From NCBI RefSeq assembly GCF_029382225.1, contig NZ_JARLTC010000029.1:1-64000 (forward strand): a stretch of DNA of 64,000 bases, given 5' to 3'. Below are positions 22,281 through 30,448 of the stretch, piece by piece; position 1 is the first letter of the stretch; the number at the start of each line of letters is the position of its first letter. Origin of the DNA: Spongiactinospora sp. TRM90649 (GTDB taxonomy: Bacteria; Actinomycetota; Actinomycetes; Streptosporangiales; Streptosporangiaceae). Both the position numbers and the translations under genes were made by a program. The notes under the pieces were generated by a model that saw only the letters and a program-made list of their open reading frames with translations, was not told where the DNA came from and ran no database searches.

Positions 22281-23513
22281 ATGCTCGACGGGACGTCCGT
22301 AGCGACGCCGGCCGCGCTCGGCGAGCCTTGCGTGCTGCTCAAGCTGGGCGAGGTCGTGCTGAAGGGCAAGAACCGCGAACAGTTCGAGCGAAGGCTGCAG
22401 GCCAACATCAGGGCCGCGCTGCGCGACTGCGGCGTGCCCGTCGAGGTGCGCCAGCGGCACGGCGTGATCGCGATCTTCCTGCCCGCCGGCACCGCCGTCG
22501 AACTGGCCGAGAAGGTGGCCAAGCGCGTCACCGACGTCCCAGGCCTGGTGTGGGTCCACGTCGCCTGGCGGGTCGAGAAGGACCCCGGCATGGTCACCAA
22601 GGCCGCGCTCGCGCTGGTGGAGGACCGCCTCCAGACCCGCGCCCGGCCGGGCAAGCCGCGGTTCGCGGTGCGCTCGCGCCGCCGCGACAAGCGGTTCCCG
22701 ATGCGCTCCAACGAGCTCGACCGCACGGTCGGCGGCGAGATCAACAACGTCTTCGGCCTGCCGGTCGATCTCAGCAACCCCGAGCTGACCGTCCACATCG
22801 AGGTCGACCGCGACGAGGTGTTCGTCTTCACCGACGGCCTGCCCGGCCAGGGCGGCCTGCCGGTCGGGGTGAGCGGGCGCGCGCTGGTGCTGATGTCCGG
22901 CGGCATCGACTCCCCGGTGGCCGCCTACCGGATGATGCGGCGCGGCCTGCGGGTCGACTTCCTGCACTTCTCCGGCATCCCGTTCACCACCTCCGAGTCG
23001 ATCTACAAGGCGTACGCGCTGGTGCGGTCGCTGGACCGCTTCCAGGGCCGCTCCCGGCTGTGGGTGGTGCCGTTCGGCAAGGCCCAGCAGTCGATCCGCG
23101 CCTCCGGCCAGGACCGCCTGGCCGTGATCGCGCAGCGGCGGCTGATGCTGAAGACGGCCGAGGAGGTCGCCCAGCGCATCCACGCGGGCGCGCTGGTCAC
23201 CGGCGACTCGCTCGGCCAGGTCTCCTCCCAGACCCTGCAGAACATCACCGCGCAGGACCACGCCGTGGAGCTGCCCATCCTGCGCCCGCTGATCGGCCTG
23301 GACAAGACCGAGATCATGGCCGAGGCTCGCCGGATCGGCACCCTGGAGATCTCCGAGCTGCCCGACGAGGACTGCTGCACGCTGCTGGCTCCGCGCCGCG
23401 CGGAGACCCGTGCCAAGATCGAGGACCTCAAGCAGATCGAGCGCCGCCTGGACGCCGAGGAGCTCGCCGTCCAGCTCGCCGACTCGCTGCAGGAGTACAA
23501 GCTCAACGCCTGA
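22281..23513 (+). CDS. thiI: tRNA 4-thiouridine synthase
   Basis: The 410-residue protein has an N-terminal ferredoxin-like/THUMP part (CVLLKLGEVVLKGKNREQFE, about 18-160) that binds tRNA and a PP-loop ATPase (SGGIDSPVAAYRMM at about residue 206) that adenylates U8. The motif LPDEDCCTLLAPRRAETRAK near the C-terminus carries the conserved cysteine. The C-terminal rhodanese domain of the enterobacterial enzyme is absent, as is usual outside that group. A strong GGAGGAAA precedes the ATG. It may contribute to tRNA thiolation and, less surely here, to thiazole sulfur transfer for the thiamine genes further along. Confidence 0.93.
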   Translation: MLDGTSVATPAALGEPCVLLKLGEVVLKGKNREQFERRLQANIRAALRDCGVPVEVRQRHGVIAIFLPAGTAVELAEKVAKRVTDVPGLVWVHVAWRVEKDPGMVTKAALALVEDRLQTRARPGKPRFAVRSRRRDKRFPMRSNELDRTVGGEINNVFGLPVDLSNPELTVHIEVDRDEVFVFTDGLPGQGGLPVGVSGRALVLMSGGIDSPVAAYRMMRRGLRVDFLHFSGIPFTTSESIYKAYALVRSLDRFQGRSRLWVVPFGKAQQSIRASGQDRLAVIAQRRLMLKTAEEVAQRIHAGALVTGDSLGQVSSQTLQNITAQDHAVELPILRPLIGLDKTEIMAEARRIGTLEISELPDEDCCTLLAPRRAETRAKIEDLKQIERRLDAEELAVQLADSLQEYKLNA

Positions 23514-23536
23514 GCGGCCGGGCCCCGCCCGCTCAG
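23510..23536. terminator. Bidirectional terminator built over both stop codons
   Basis: CTGAGCGG (23510-23517) and CCGCTCAG (23529-23536) are perfect 8-bp inverted repeats separated by a GC-rich 11-base interior. The left arm contains the thiI stop and the right arm the stop of the convergent membrane-protein gene. It lacks a T-run, as is common for actinobacterial terminators. Confidence 0.6.
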
Positions 23537-23829
23537 TCGCCCTTGAACGGGTCGTGCTCGGCCAGCAGGCGGTCCAGGCGGGCTTGGTCCACGCGGCTGG
23601 TCACCTGGGTGACCTCCTGGCGGTCCCGCACCACCTTGGCCAGCGTGAAGGCCGAGGTGACGACGTACAGGACGCCGACCGCCAGGAACCCCCTGATCCA
23701 CCCGGTGACCGGCAGGTAGGCCACTCCGATGGCCAGGGCGGCCAGGGAGGCCCCGAACGACAGGACCGCCTGCACGTAGTACGCGGGGCTGACGGATGGA
23801 TTCATCGCCTTGCTCAGCGGTTTGCTCAT
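23533..23829 (-). CDS. YiaA/YiaB-family small membrane protein
   Basis: The predicted 98-residue membrane protein has two hydrophobic helices (YYVQAVLSFGASLAALAIGVAY split by a short loop from FLAVGVLYVVTSAFTLAKVV), a GWIRGFLAVG turn typical of YiaA/B proteins and a charged cytoplasmic tail (DRQEVTQVTSRVDQARLDRL). The function of the family is unknown. The ATG at 23829 (MSKPLSKAMN) is preferred over one 12 codons upstream. It is convergent with thiI and transcribed away from aroF. Confidence 0.75.
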   Translation of the reverse strand: MSKPLSKAMNPSVSPAYYVQAVLSFGASLAALAIGVAYLPVTGWIRGFLAVGVLYVVTSAFTLAKVVRDRQEVTQVTSRVDQARLDRLLAEHDPFKGD

Positions 23830-23923
23830 GTGTCGATCGTCGCCGTGCGGGAGCACCCTCCGCATGAGTAGCAGTGCTTAAGTTACTCGTGAGTAGGATG
23901 CTCCCGGCGGACGGATCGCGTGG

Positions 23924-24970
23924 TCAGACGGCGGTCAGCGGCGGCGCCGTGGCGGTCGCCGCCGTACGCCCGAGCAGCGGCGGGAACTGCCGCATGACCC
24001 GGGCCAGCTCCCGGAGGTCACCGTTGACCAGCGCCTGCGGGCCGTCCACCAGCGCCTGCTCCGGCTGCGGGTGGACGTCCACGATGATGCCGTCCGCGCC
24101 CGCCGCGATGGCAGCCCGCGTCAGCGGCAGCACCAGCTCGCGCCGCCCGCCGGAGTGCGAGGGATCGACGACCACCGGCAGGTGGGACAGGCGCTGGGCG
24201 ACCGGCACGGCCGAGACGTCCAGCGTGTTGCGGGTGGCGGTCTCGAAGGTGCGGATGCCCCGCTCGCACAGCACGATGTCGAGGTTGCCGCGCTGGGCGA
24301 TGTACTCGGCCGCCATCAGCCACTCCTCGATGGTGGCGTTCATGCCGCGCTTGAGCAGCACCGGCCGTCCCGACGCCCCGACCGCCTGCAGCAGCGCGAA
24401 GTTCTGCGCGTTGCGGGTGCCGACCTGGAGCATGTCGGCGTAGGAGGCCACCAGCGGCACGTCGTGGGCGTCCACCACCTCGGTCACGATCGGCAGCCCG
24501 GTCGCCTCGCGCACGTCCGCCAGGATGCGCAGGCCGGCCTCACCGAGCCCCTGGAAGGCGTACGGGGACGTGCGCGGCTTGTAGGCCCCGCCGCGCAGCA
24601 GCGTGGCCCCTGCGGCCTTGGCCATCTCGGCCGCCTCCAGGGTCTGCTGCGGGGTCTCCACCGCGCACGGCCCGGCGATCAGCGTGACGGTGTCCGGCCC
24701 GATGGGCACCCCGCCCACCATGACCGTGGTGCGTTCAGGATGGTTGTCCCTGCTCACCAGTTTGTAGGGCGTGGAGATCCGCATCACGTCGGCGACCCCG
24801 GCCATGCCGCGCAGGTTCAGCGCGCTGAACTGCGCCACGTCACCGACCAGCCCGACGATCGTACGGCTGACGCCGCGGCTGACGAACGCCTCGCCGCCCG
24901 CGGTCGCGACCAGTTCGACGATCGCGTCCACGTCTTCGGCGGTGGCCTCTGGTGTCATCACGATGACCAT
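23924..24970 (-). CDS. aroF: DAHP synthase (type I-beta), first step of the shikimate pathway
   Basis: The 348-residue enzyme condenses phosphoenolpyruvate with erythrose 4-phosphate. An N-terminal ferredoxin-like/ACT-type domain (MVIVMTPEATAEDVDAIVEL, to about residue 70) precedes the barrel. Barrel motifs are IAGPCAVETPQQ, LRGGAYKPRTSPYAFQGLG, GTRNAQNFALLQAVG, VLLKRGM, LCERGIRTFE, VVVDPSHSGGRRE and the metal-ligand GIIVDVHPQPEQAL. The N-terminal domain in this subfamily mediates feedback control. AGGAAG precedes the ATG. Upstream lies a leader peptide with consecutive aromatic codons and a strong hairpin, so expression is probably controlled by attenuation. Orthologues border pknL in mycobacteria. 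Confidence 0.95.
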   Translation of the reverse strand: MVIVMTPEATAEDVDAIVELVATAGGEAFVSRGVSRTIVGLVGDVAQFSALNLRGMAGVADVMRISTPYKLVSRDNHPERTTVMVGGVPIGPDTVTLIAGPCAVETPQQTLEAAEMAKAAGATLLRGGAYKPRTSPYAFQGLGEAGLRILADVREATGLPIVTEVVDAHDVPLVASYADMLQVGTRNAQNFALLQAVGASGRPVLLKRGMNATIEEWLMAAEYIAQRGNLDIVLCERGIRTFETATRNTLDVSAVPVAQRLSHLPVVVDPSHSGGRRELVLPLTRAAIAAGADGIIVDVHPQPEQALVDGPQALVNGDLRELARVMRQFPPLLGRTAATATAPPLTAV

Positions 24971-25009
24971 GCGCTGCTTCTTCCTGTGGGTGTGATGGGA
25001 CCGGAAATG

Positions 25010-25047
25010 CGAAAGGCCCCGGGTCCTGATGGACCCGGGGCCTTTCG
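25010..25047 (-). terminator. Attenuator hairpin in the aroF leader
   Basis: Two perfectly complementary 17-base arms (25010-25026 and 25031-25047) enclose a 4-base loop. The hairpin lies between the leader-peptide stop and the aroF start. The transcript continues GCATTTCC, a weak T-run. Its position fits the terminator of a ribosome-controlled attenuator. A GGGCCCG segment in the leader coding region could pair with part of the first arm as an antiterminator; this was not folded. Confidence 0.75.
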
Positions 25048-25061
25048 AACGCCTTCAGATG

Positions 25062-25136
25062 TCAGTGCAGCACCTGGTGGCGAACGGTCCGACCCACGGG
25101 CCCGTCGCCATACCAAAACCAGGACGCTGTACTCAT
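25062..25136 (-). CDS. aroF leader peptide with Trp-Phe-Trp-Tyr run
   Basis: A 24-residue open frame reads MSTASWFWYGDGPVGRTVRH then QVLH and stop. Four consecutive codons for aromatic amino acids (Trp, Phe, Trp, Tyr) occur at residues 6-9, extremely unlikely by chance. The stop lies 14 bases before the 17-bp attenuator hairpin and the DAHP synthase gene follows. When charged Trp, Phe or Tyr tRNA is scarce, the ribosome would stall here and favour antitermination. A TACGAT -10-like box ends 8 bases before the ATG, so the transcript may be nearly leaderless. Confidence 0.8.
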   Translation of the reverse strand: MSTASWFWYGDGPVGRTVRHQVLH

Positions 25137-25291
25137 CGCCGCATATCGTAGCGCATCCGAGGAGGGTCCGAGAGGCCCGCCCGGGTCGGTGAGCCCGGCG
25201 TGTCGGTGGCAGGATGGTTCGAGTGCCCGGCTATGTCCGGCCATAAGGTCGTGCCGGAACATCGCGTGCGAAGCGGCGGAAGGGAGCGGCG

Positions 25292-25903
25292 GTGGATCTA
25301 CCCGAGCCTCCTCGGGGAGAGTCCCGCCTGCCACCGGGGCAGTACGTCCCCCGGGGCAGACCGGTGATCCACTACGGTCGCGTGCCCGCGTTCCGTCCCG
25401 AGTCATGGGACTTCCGGGTCTTCGGCGCCACCGCCGACGGCTTGGAGCGCGTGCTGACCTGGGGCGACTTCGAGGCGCTGCCGAAGACGACCGTCCTGGC
25501 CGACTTCCACTGCGTGACCAAGTTCTCGATCATGGGCAACGAGTGGCGCGGGGTGACGGCGGGCGACCTCATGGCGGCGGTCCCGGCGTCGCCGAACGTG
25601 CGCCACGTGATGATCTGGGGCGAGTACGGCTACAGCGCCAACGTGCGGGTGAGCGACTTCCGGGCCGCCCTGCTCGCCACGGAGCTGGAGGAGAAGCCGA
25701 TCTCCCCGGACCGCGGGTATCCGGTGCGGGCCATCGTGCCCCACCTGTACGCGTGGAAGAGCGTGAAGTGGGTCCGGGCCGTGGAGTACATGGTCGAGGA
25801 CCGCCGGGGCTTCTGGGAGGACCGCGGCTACCACAACATCGGCGACCCCTGGCGCGAGCAGCGCTACTCCTACCAGGAGGAACCAGGTGATGGGCCGCCC
25901 TGA
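25292..25903 (+). CDS. Sulfite-oxidase-like molybdopterin oxidoreductase
   Basis: The 203-residue protein is a stand-alone molybdopterin-binding domain of the sulfite oxidase superfamily. The conserved cysteine that coordinates molybdenum is in ADFHCVTKFSIMGNEWRGV at about residue 74. Further family segments are VMIWGEYGYSANVRVSD, PDRGYPVRAIVPHLYAWKSV and KWVRAVEYMVEDRRGFWEDRG. The protein has no signal peptide or membrane anchor, unlike YedY, so it should be cytoplasmic. The GTG start follows GGAAGGGAG. Electron donor and substrate are unknown; a role in sulfite, nitrate or sulfoxide chemistry cannot be told apart by sequence. Confidence 0.88.
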   Translation: MDLPEPPRGESRLPPGQYVPRGRPVIHYGRVPAFRPESWDFRVFGATADGLERVLTWGDFEALPKTTVLADFHCVTKFSIMGNEWRGVTAGDLMAAVPASPNVRHVMIWGEYGYSANVRVSDFRAALLATELEEKPISPDRGYPVRAIVPHLYAWKSVKWVRAVEYMVEDRRGFWEDRGYHNIGDPWREQRYSYQEEPGDGPP

Positions 25904-26009
25904 TCGCGTACCGCTCCTTCGCCGATAACCCGGCGAAAGGCGGCCCCGGTCGTGACCGGCAGTCGCGTTCGACCTCACCGACGGTGTCTGATTGACTACC
26001 GTGGCGCGC

Positions 26010-27206
26010 ATGTCCACGACCGGATGGGTGCTCTTGTGCCTGTTGAGTGCCCTTGTCGGCCACCTTCTGCTGCGGCTGTGGCCGCGCGCGCTCCCGCCGT
26101 CCCGCTGCGGGCCCGCGCCGGGCACGCCGTACGCGGTGCACGCGCTGGCCGTGCTGCACGAGCTGAACGCGGCCACCATGGTGGCGCCCGCGCTGCGCAC
26201 CGGGCTGAATCGCCACTCGGCGCGGGTGACCGCCCGCCACCTGCGCGCGCTGCTGGGCGGCGAGGCGGTGGCCGTGGTGCCCGCCGACGGCGTCGTCGCC
26301 TGGGCGGGCGCGGAGAGCCCGGCCGGGCACGCGGCCGACGCGCTGGCGCACGCCCGCTCGGCGCTCGCCAGGGGGCGTCCCCACGTGGCCGGGGAGCACG
26401 GCTGCGAACGCGCCGCCTGCCCGCTCGGCGGCGTCGTGACCGTCCCGCTCACGGTTGACGGCGAGCTGGTGGGCGCGCTGTCGGCCTTCGTCCCCGCGGT
26501 GAGCGCCGACTTCGCGGGAGGGGTCGCCGAGGCCGGGCGCTGGGTGTCCGGCCGCCTCGAACTCGCCGAGCTCGACACCTGCCGCCGCCGCGCCAGCGAG
26601 GCGGAGATGCGCGCGCTGCGCGCCCAGATCTCTCCGCACTTCGTCTACAACTCGCTCACCGCGATCGCCGGTTTCGTCCGCACCGATCCCGACCGGGCCA
26701 GAGACCTGCTGCTCGACTTCGCCGACTTCGCCAGGCACGCGCTGCGCCGCTCCCGCGAGCTGACCACGCTGGCCGAGGAGCTCGGCTGCGTCGACCGCTA
26801 CCTGCTGCTCGAACGCGCCAGGTACGGCGAGCGGCTGCGGTTCACCGTCCAGGTGGCCCCGGAGGCGCTGCGCGCCCGCGTGCCGATCCTGTGCGTGCAG
26901 CCCCTGGTGGAGAACGCGGTCAAGCACGGCCTCGGCGGCCGGGACGGCGTCGGCCAGGTGCGCGTCGTGGTCAGCGACGCCGGGCCGGAGACCCACATCA
27001 GCGTGGAGGACGACGGCATGGGCATGGACCCCGCGCGGCTGCGCGCCACCCGTGGCGGCATCGGGCTGGCGAACGTGGACGTACGGCTGCGGCGGATCTA
27101 CGGAGAGGACTACGGACTGCAGGTGGAGAGCACCCTGGGAGGGGGCACCACGGTGCGGTTGCGGGTACCCAAGAACCGAATCACGCATCCCGATAACGGT
27201 CGGTAG
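26010..27206 (+). CDS. LytS-type sensor histidine kinase
   Basis: The protein has about 398 residues, with one N-terminal membrane helix (TGWVLLCLLSALVGHLLLRL) and a GAF-like middle part at about 50-190. A His_kinase domain of the LytS/YehU class follows (EMRALRAQISPHFVYNSLTA, with the phospho-accepting His in SPHFVYN), then an ATPase domain (QPLVENAVKHGLGGRDG, VEDDGMGMDP, GGIGLANVDVRLRRIYGEDY). GTG at 26001 and TTG at 25992 are alternative starts. The next gene encodes a LytTR regulator, its evident partner. The middle domain has Cys residues in EHGCERAACPLGG that could sense a redox or metal signal; that is a guess. Confidence 0.87.
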   Translation: MSTTGWVLLCLLSALVGHLLLRLWPRALPPSRCGPAPGTPYAVHALAVLHELNAATMVAPALRTGLNRHSARVTARHLRALLGGEAVAVVPADGVVAWAGAESPAGHAADALAHARSALARGRPHVAGEHGCERAACPLGGVVTVPLTVDGELVGALSAFVPAVSADFAGGVAEAGRWVSGRLELAELDTCRRRASEAEMRALRAQISPHFVYNSLTAIAGFVRTDPDRARDLLLDFADFARHALRRSRELTTLAEELGCVDRYLLLERARYGERLRFTVQVAPEALRARVPILCVQPLVENAVKHGLGGRDGVGQVRVVVSDAGPETHISVEDDGMGMDPARLRATRGGIGLANVDVRLRRIYGEDYGLQVESTLGGGTTVRLRVPKNRITHPDNGR

Positions 27207-27271
27207 TTTTTCTTTACGGGTAGTTACCGTTTCGCTTGCGATGTCGGCGGCGGCACGGCAGCGTTGAGACC

Positions 27272-28021
27272 ATGCTGCGCGTTCTCGCTGTCGACGACGA
27301 GTTGCCCGCTCTGGAGGAGCTGGCCTTCCTGCTGCGACACGACGCGCGCATCGGGCACGTGGTCACCGCGACCGACGGCGTGACGGCGCTCCAGGACATG
27401 GTCCAGATGATCGGCACCGGCGAGCGGCTCGACGGCGTGTTCCTCGACATCCGCATGCCCGGCTTCGACGGGCTGGAGCTGGCCCGCATGATCCGCGGCT
27501 TTCCCGCGCCTCCCGGGTTGGTGTTCGTCACCGGCCACGAGGAGGGGGCGGTGCGCGCCTTCGAGCTTCAGGCCATCGACTACCTGCTCAAACCCGTCAG
27601 GGCCGAGCGGCTGGCCGAGGCGGTGGGGCGGCTGGCCGCGGCGGTGACGCCCTCCGGCCCGCCCGCGGGCGAGGAGGAGATGATCCCGGTCGAGCTGGGC
27701 GGGCGCACCAGGTTCGTGCCGCAGCACGCCGTGTGGTTCGCCGAGGCCAAGGGCGACTACGTCCGGCTGCACACGGTCGACGGCAGCTACCTGGTGCGGA
27801 TGTCGCTGGCGGCCCTCGAACGGCGCTGGGCGGGCGCGGGGTTCATCCGGATCCACCGCAGCACGCTGGTGTCCGCGCGGCACGTCCAGGAGCTGCGCTT
27901 CGAGGACGGCCGGGCCATCCTCCAGGTCGGCACCGAGACCCTCCCGGTCAGCCGCAGGCACACCCGCCAGGTCAGGGAGCAGCTCGTCCGCCAGTTCAGG
28001 GCCCTGCCGCGCTCCTCCTGA
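27272..28021 (+). CDS. LytTR-family response regulator
   Basis: The 249-residue response regulator has a receiver domain at 1-125 (VLAVDDELPALEEL, phosphorylation Asp in GVFLDIRMPGFDGLE, Lys in YLLKPVRAERLAEAV). A C-terminal LytTR DNA-binding domain lies at about 140-240 (VWFAEAKGDYVRLHTVDGSY, LRMSLAALERRW-type helix, FIRIHRSTLVSARHVQELRF). LytTR domains bind paired direct repeats about 9-12 bp long, and none was recognised with certainty nearby. The gene follows the LytS-type kinase after a 65-bp gap. Pairs of this kind control envelope, transport or carbon-uptake genes. The gene-free region after it could hold a target promoter. Confidence 0.88.
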   Translation: MLRVLAVDDELPALEELAFLLRHDARIGHVVTATDGVTALQDMVQMIGTGERLDGVFLDIRMPGFDGLELARMIRGFPAPPGLVFVTGHEEGAVRAFELQAIDYLLKPVRAERLAEAVGRLAAAVTPSGPPAGEEEMIPVELGGRTRFVPQHAVWFAEAKGDYVRLHTVDGSYLVRMSLAALERRWAGAGFIRIHRSTLVSARHVQELRFEDGRAILQVGTETLPVSRRHTRQVREQLVRQFRALPRSS

Positions 28022-28633
28022 CCCATTCTCCCGACCATGCCCGGAACCCCCGCGAGGCGGAGTGTGAAGCCCTCCAGGGGGGTCACTACCGGGGGCGTGC
28101 TCCGGGTCTGACAGACCGCTCGTCGCGCCCCGGCCACCGCTCGACGTTCGGCGACTCTCCGCACGGCGCTGACTACAGACCGTTGGCAGAGTGGGGTCTC
28201 AACCGGGTGCCACGCGAATGATCGTGACCGTAATGTTGCGCGTGTCGGAGCCGAGACCGTGCGCCGGGGGGACAGAGCCAGTCGGCTCGCAATGACCCGG
28301 CACACGGCGACCAGGGTGACATTCGGGTGTCACCCCGCGCCGCCTGGCCCCTGACCGGGGGGGAGGGGCCAGGCGGCTCCGGCGTGACGAGGGCGCCCGC
28401 ACCGGCACCAAGCCGGCTTGCGATCCGGCCCGCGGGGGCGGCCGGATCGCAAGCCCCACGGGCGCCCTCCTCACGCCACGAAGCCGCGGCGAAGCCCGAC
28501 ACCATGCGATCCCCGCCCACCACAACTCGCCGCGGTCCCACCCCCCTGCCCGCCTACCCACCGACGAGGCACCCCCTCCGCGCCGTTGGGGCGCCGCCTT
28601 CGGGAGCATGGAGGTCGCGGTGGGTGAGTGGGG
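28022..28633. other. Gene-free stretch of about 610 bp rich in inverted repeats
   Basis: No convincing gene lies between the LytTR regulator and endonuclease IV. The stretch holds at least three hairpins: an imperfect pair around 28259-28315, CTGGCCCC/GGGGCCAG around 28345-28375, and the large two-step palindrome at 28389-28469. An open minus-strand frame covers much of it but shows no family features. It may be a terminator cluster for the genes on both sides. Confidence 0.45.
28389..28469. repeat. Nested perfect inverted repeat
   Basis: The outer arms GAGGGCGCCCG (28389-28399) and CGGGCGCCCTC (28459-28469) match exactly. The inner arms GGCTTGCGATCCGGCC (28415-28430) and GGCCGGATCGCAAGCC (28440-28455) match exactly over 16 bp around a 9-base loop. 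The nested stem would be very stable. It could be a strong terminator or a mobile palindromic unit. Confidence 0.75.
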
Positions 28634-29473
28634 TCAGGTGGTGCGGAGTTTCTTGAGGAGGTCGATGTCCTCGCGGTGTTCGGGGGACTTGCCGGGGGTT
28701 TCGATGCACAGGGGGATGCCTGCCGCGACGGGGTGGCGCATGATCTCGGCGAAGGCTTCGGCGCCGATATGGCCCGCGCCGATGTTCTCGTGGTTGTCGC
28801 GCTTGGAGCCGACCGGGTCCTTGGAGTCGTTGGCGTGGATCAGCTTCAGGCGGCCGGGGGCGATCTCGTGCAGGGCGTCGAAGGTCTCGCGCACGCCGTC
28901 CGGGGTGGACAGGTCGTGGCCCGCCGCGAAGGCGTGGCAGGTGTCCAGGCAGATGCCGGCGCGCGGGTGGTGGTCGAGCGCGTCGAGGTAGGGGCCGAGG
29001 TCCTGCACGGTGGCGCAGAGCACCTGGCCCTGGCCCGCCATCGGTTCGAGCAGCAGGTCGGGGCCGTCGTCAGGGATGGCGTCCAGCAGCGGCAGCAGGT
29101 GCTCGCGGACCTGCCGCAGCGCCTCCTCTTTGGGCCTGTTCACGGCGGAGCCGGCGTGCACCACCACGCCCAGCGCGCCGATCGCGGCGCCCCGCCGCAA
29201 GCTGTGCCGCACGCTGGCCACGGACTTCTCCAGGGTCTCCGGGGTGGGCGACCCGAGGTTCACCAGGTACGGCGAGTGCACGAAGGCCGGCATGCCCGAC
29301 TCGCGCAGCCGGGCGTCCTGGGCGGGATCGCCCGCCGCGAGGGCCCACCCGCGCGGGTTGGACACGAAGACCTGGATCATCTCCGCGCCGATCTCGTCGG
29401 CGTACTTGAGGCCGCCCGTCGCCAGGCCGCCGGCGACCATGACATGGCCGCCGATCAGTGAGTTAACGCTCAT
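28634..29473 (-). CDS. nfo: Deoxyribonuclease IV (AP endonuclease)
   Basis: The 279-residue endonuclease IV cleaves DNA 5' to abasic sites in base-excision repair. It shows the zinc-barrel motifs IQVFVSNPRGWA, VHSPYLVNLGSP, VVVHAGSAVNRPKEE, LLLEPMAGQGQ (metal Glu), GICLDTCHAFAAG, LIHANDSKDPVGSKRDNHEN and the C-terminal PLCIETPGKSPEH. The ATG at 29473 matches the family N-terminus; the longer frame upstream does not. It is transcribed divergently from the purine-catabolism operon, with about 140 bp between the starts. No LexA-box-like sequence was noticed in that gap. Confidence 0.94.
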   Translation of the reverse strand: MSVNSLIGGHVMVAGGLATGGLKYADEIGAEMIQVFVSNPRGWALAAGDPAQDARLRESGMPAFVHSPYLVNLGSPTPETLEKSVASVRHSLRRGAAIGALGVVVHAGSAVNRPKEEALRQVREHLLPLLDAIPDDGPDLLLEPMAGQGQVLCATVQDLGPYLDALDHHPRAGICLDTCHAFAAGHDLSTPDGVRETFDALHEIAPGRLKLIHANDSKDPVGSKRDNHENIGAGHIGAEAFAEIMRHPVAAGIPLCIETPGKSPEHREDIDLLKKLRTT

Positions 29474-29614
29474 GGTGCCCGCAAGTTTATGGCGGCGGGG
29501 AGACTGCCGGAGCGGCCGGTTGGAGCATGAGACGAAAGGCGGCCCCGATCCGGGGCGCGGCTTGGCCGCCCACGTCATGGACCGCGCCAAGCCCGGGTGT
29601 GTCTACTGGATCAC

Positions 29615-30139
29615 ATGCCGGAAGGCGAACACGACACGGCGCTCGCCGCGTTCAACGCGCTGAGCGCGGCCCGGGCGCGGGAGGCGCTGCTGTCATGCTG
29701 CGCCGCGGCCCGCTTCGCCGCCGCCGTCGAGGGGCGGCGGCCGTTCGCCGATCGGGAGGATCTGGTCACCTCCGTCGAACAGTCGGTACTCCAACTGCCG
29801 TGGTCGTGCGTCATTGAGGCGTTGGCGGCCCATCCGCGCATCGGGGAAGCGGGGCCGGGGAAGGCTAGAGAAGCGTCATGGTCGCGTGGGGAACAGTCCG
29901 GTGTCGCGGAGGCCGGCGAGGCGACGCGCGACGCGCTCGTGGCGGGCAACCACGCCTACGAGCGGCGCTTCGGTCACGTTTACCTGGTCTGCGCGACCGG
30001 GCGCTCGGGGGAGGAGATGCTCGCGCTGCTACACGCCCGCCTGTCGAACGACGAGAGGCGTGAGAGGCGGGTGGTCCGTGCCGAACTGGCCAAGATCACC
30101 GGGTTGCGGGTGATCAAGTTGCTGGAGGGGGTCATATGA
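29615..30139 (+). CDS. uraD: OHCU decarboxylase
   Basis: The 174-residue enzyme decarboxylates 2-oxo-4-hydroxy-4-carboxy-5-ureidoimidazoline to S-allantoin, the last step of urate oxidation. Family motifs are the start AFNALSAARAREALLSCCAA, the catalytic His in LAAHPRIGEAG, the substrate-binding SRGEQSGV and the strand FGHVYLVCATGRSGEEMLAL. It is the first gene of the purine-catabolism operon. The ATG at 29615 is preferred to a GTG 18 bases upstream. Its stop overlaps the hydroxyisourate hydrolase start by 4 bp. No PTS1-like ending or fusion to the hydrolase is present. Confidence 0.92.
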   Translation: MPEGEHDTALAAFNALSAARAREALLSCCAAARFAAAVEGRRPFADREDLVTSVEQSVLQLPWSCVIEALAAHPRIGEAGPGKAREASWSRGEQSGVAEAGEATRDALVAGNHAYERRFGHVYLVCATGRSGEEMLALLHARLSNDERRERRVVRAELAKITGLRVIKLLEGVI

Positions 30140-30447
30140 GCCTGTCGACCCACGTGCTGGACGCGTCGATCGGGCGTCCCGCGGAGGGGATCGCGGTACG
30201 GCTGGAAAGCCGCGACGGCGTGATCGACGAGAGACGAACCGACGCCGAAGGGCGCGTCGGGGGCTGGAAGCCGGGCAGAGGGGTGCACCGTCTCGTGTTC
30301 GAGACCGGCCACTACTTCGCGGGCCGCGGCATGGAGACCTTCTACCCGGAGGCCACCGTGACCTTCACGGTCGCCGACCCGGACGCGCATTACCACGTGC
30401 CGCTGCTGCTGAGCCCGTTCGCCTACACGACCTATCGGGGGAGCTAG
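30136..30447 (+). CDS. uraH: 5-hydroxyisourate hydrolase (transthyretin-like)
   Basis: The 103-residue tetrameric enzyme opens 5-hydroxyisourate to OHCU. All family signatures are visible: N-terminal LSTHVLDASIGRPAEG with the catalytic His, Arg in the RRTDAEGRVG turn, ETFYPEATVTF, His in DAHYHVPLLLSPFAYTTY and the strictly conserved C-terminal YRGS. Length matches the family. Start and stop overlap or abut the neighbouring urate genes, so the three urate-oxidation enzymes are made in step. Confidence 0.95.
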   Translation: MSLSTHVLDASIGRPAEGIAVRLESRDGVIDERRTDAEGRVGGWKPGRGVHRLVFETGHYFAGRGMETFYPEATVTFTVADPDAHYHVPLLLSPFAYTTYRGS

Positions 30448-30448
30448 C

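Noticed and set aside
28199..28609. 136-codon minus-strand frame in the hairpin-rich gap before nfo
   Set aside because: It has no motif and no ribosome binding site, and it crosses perfect palindromes, so coding use is unlikely.
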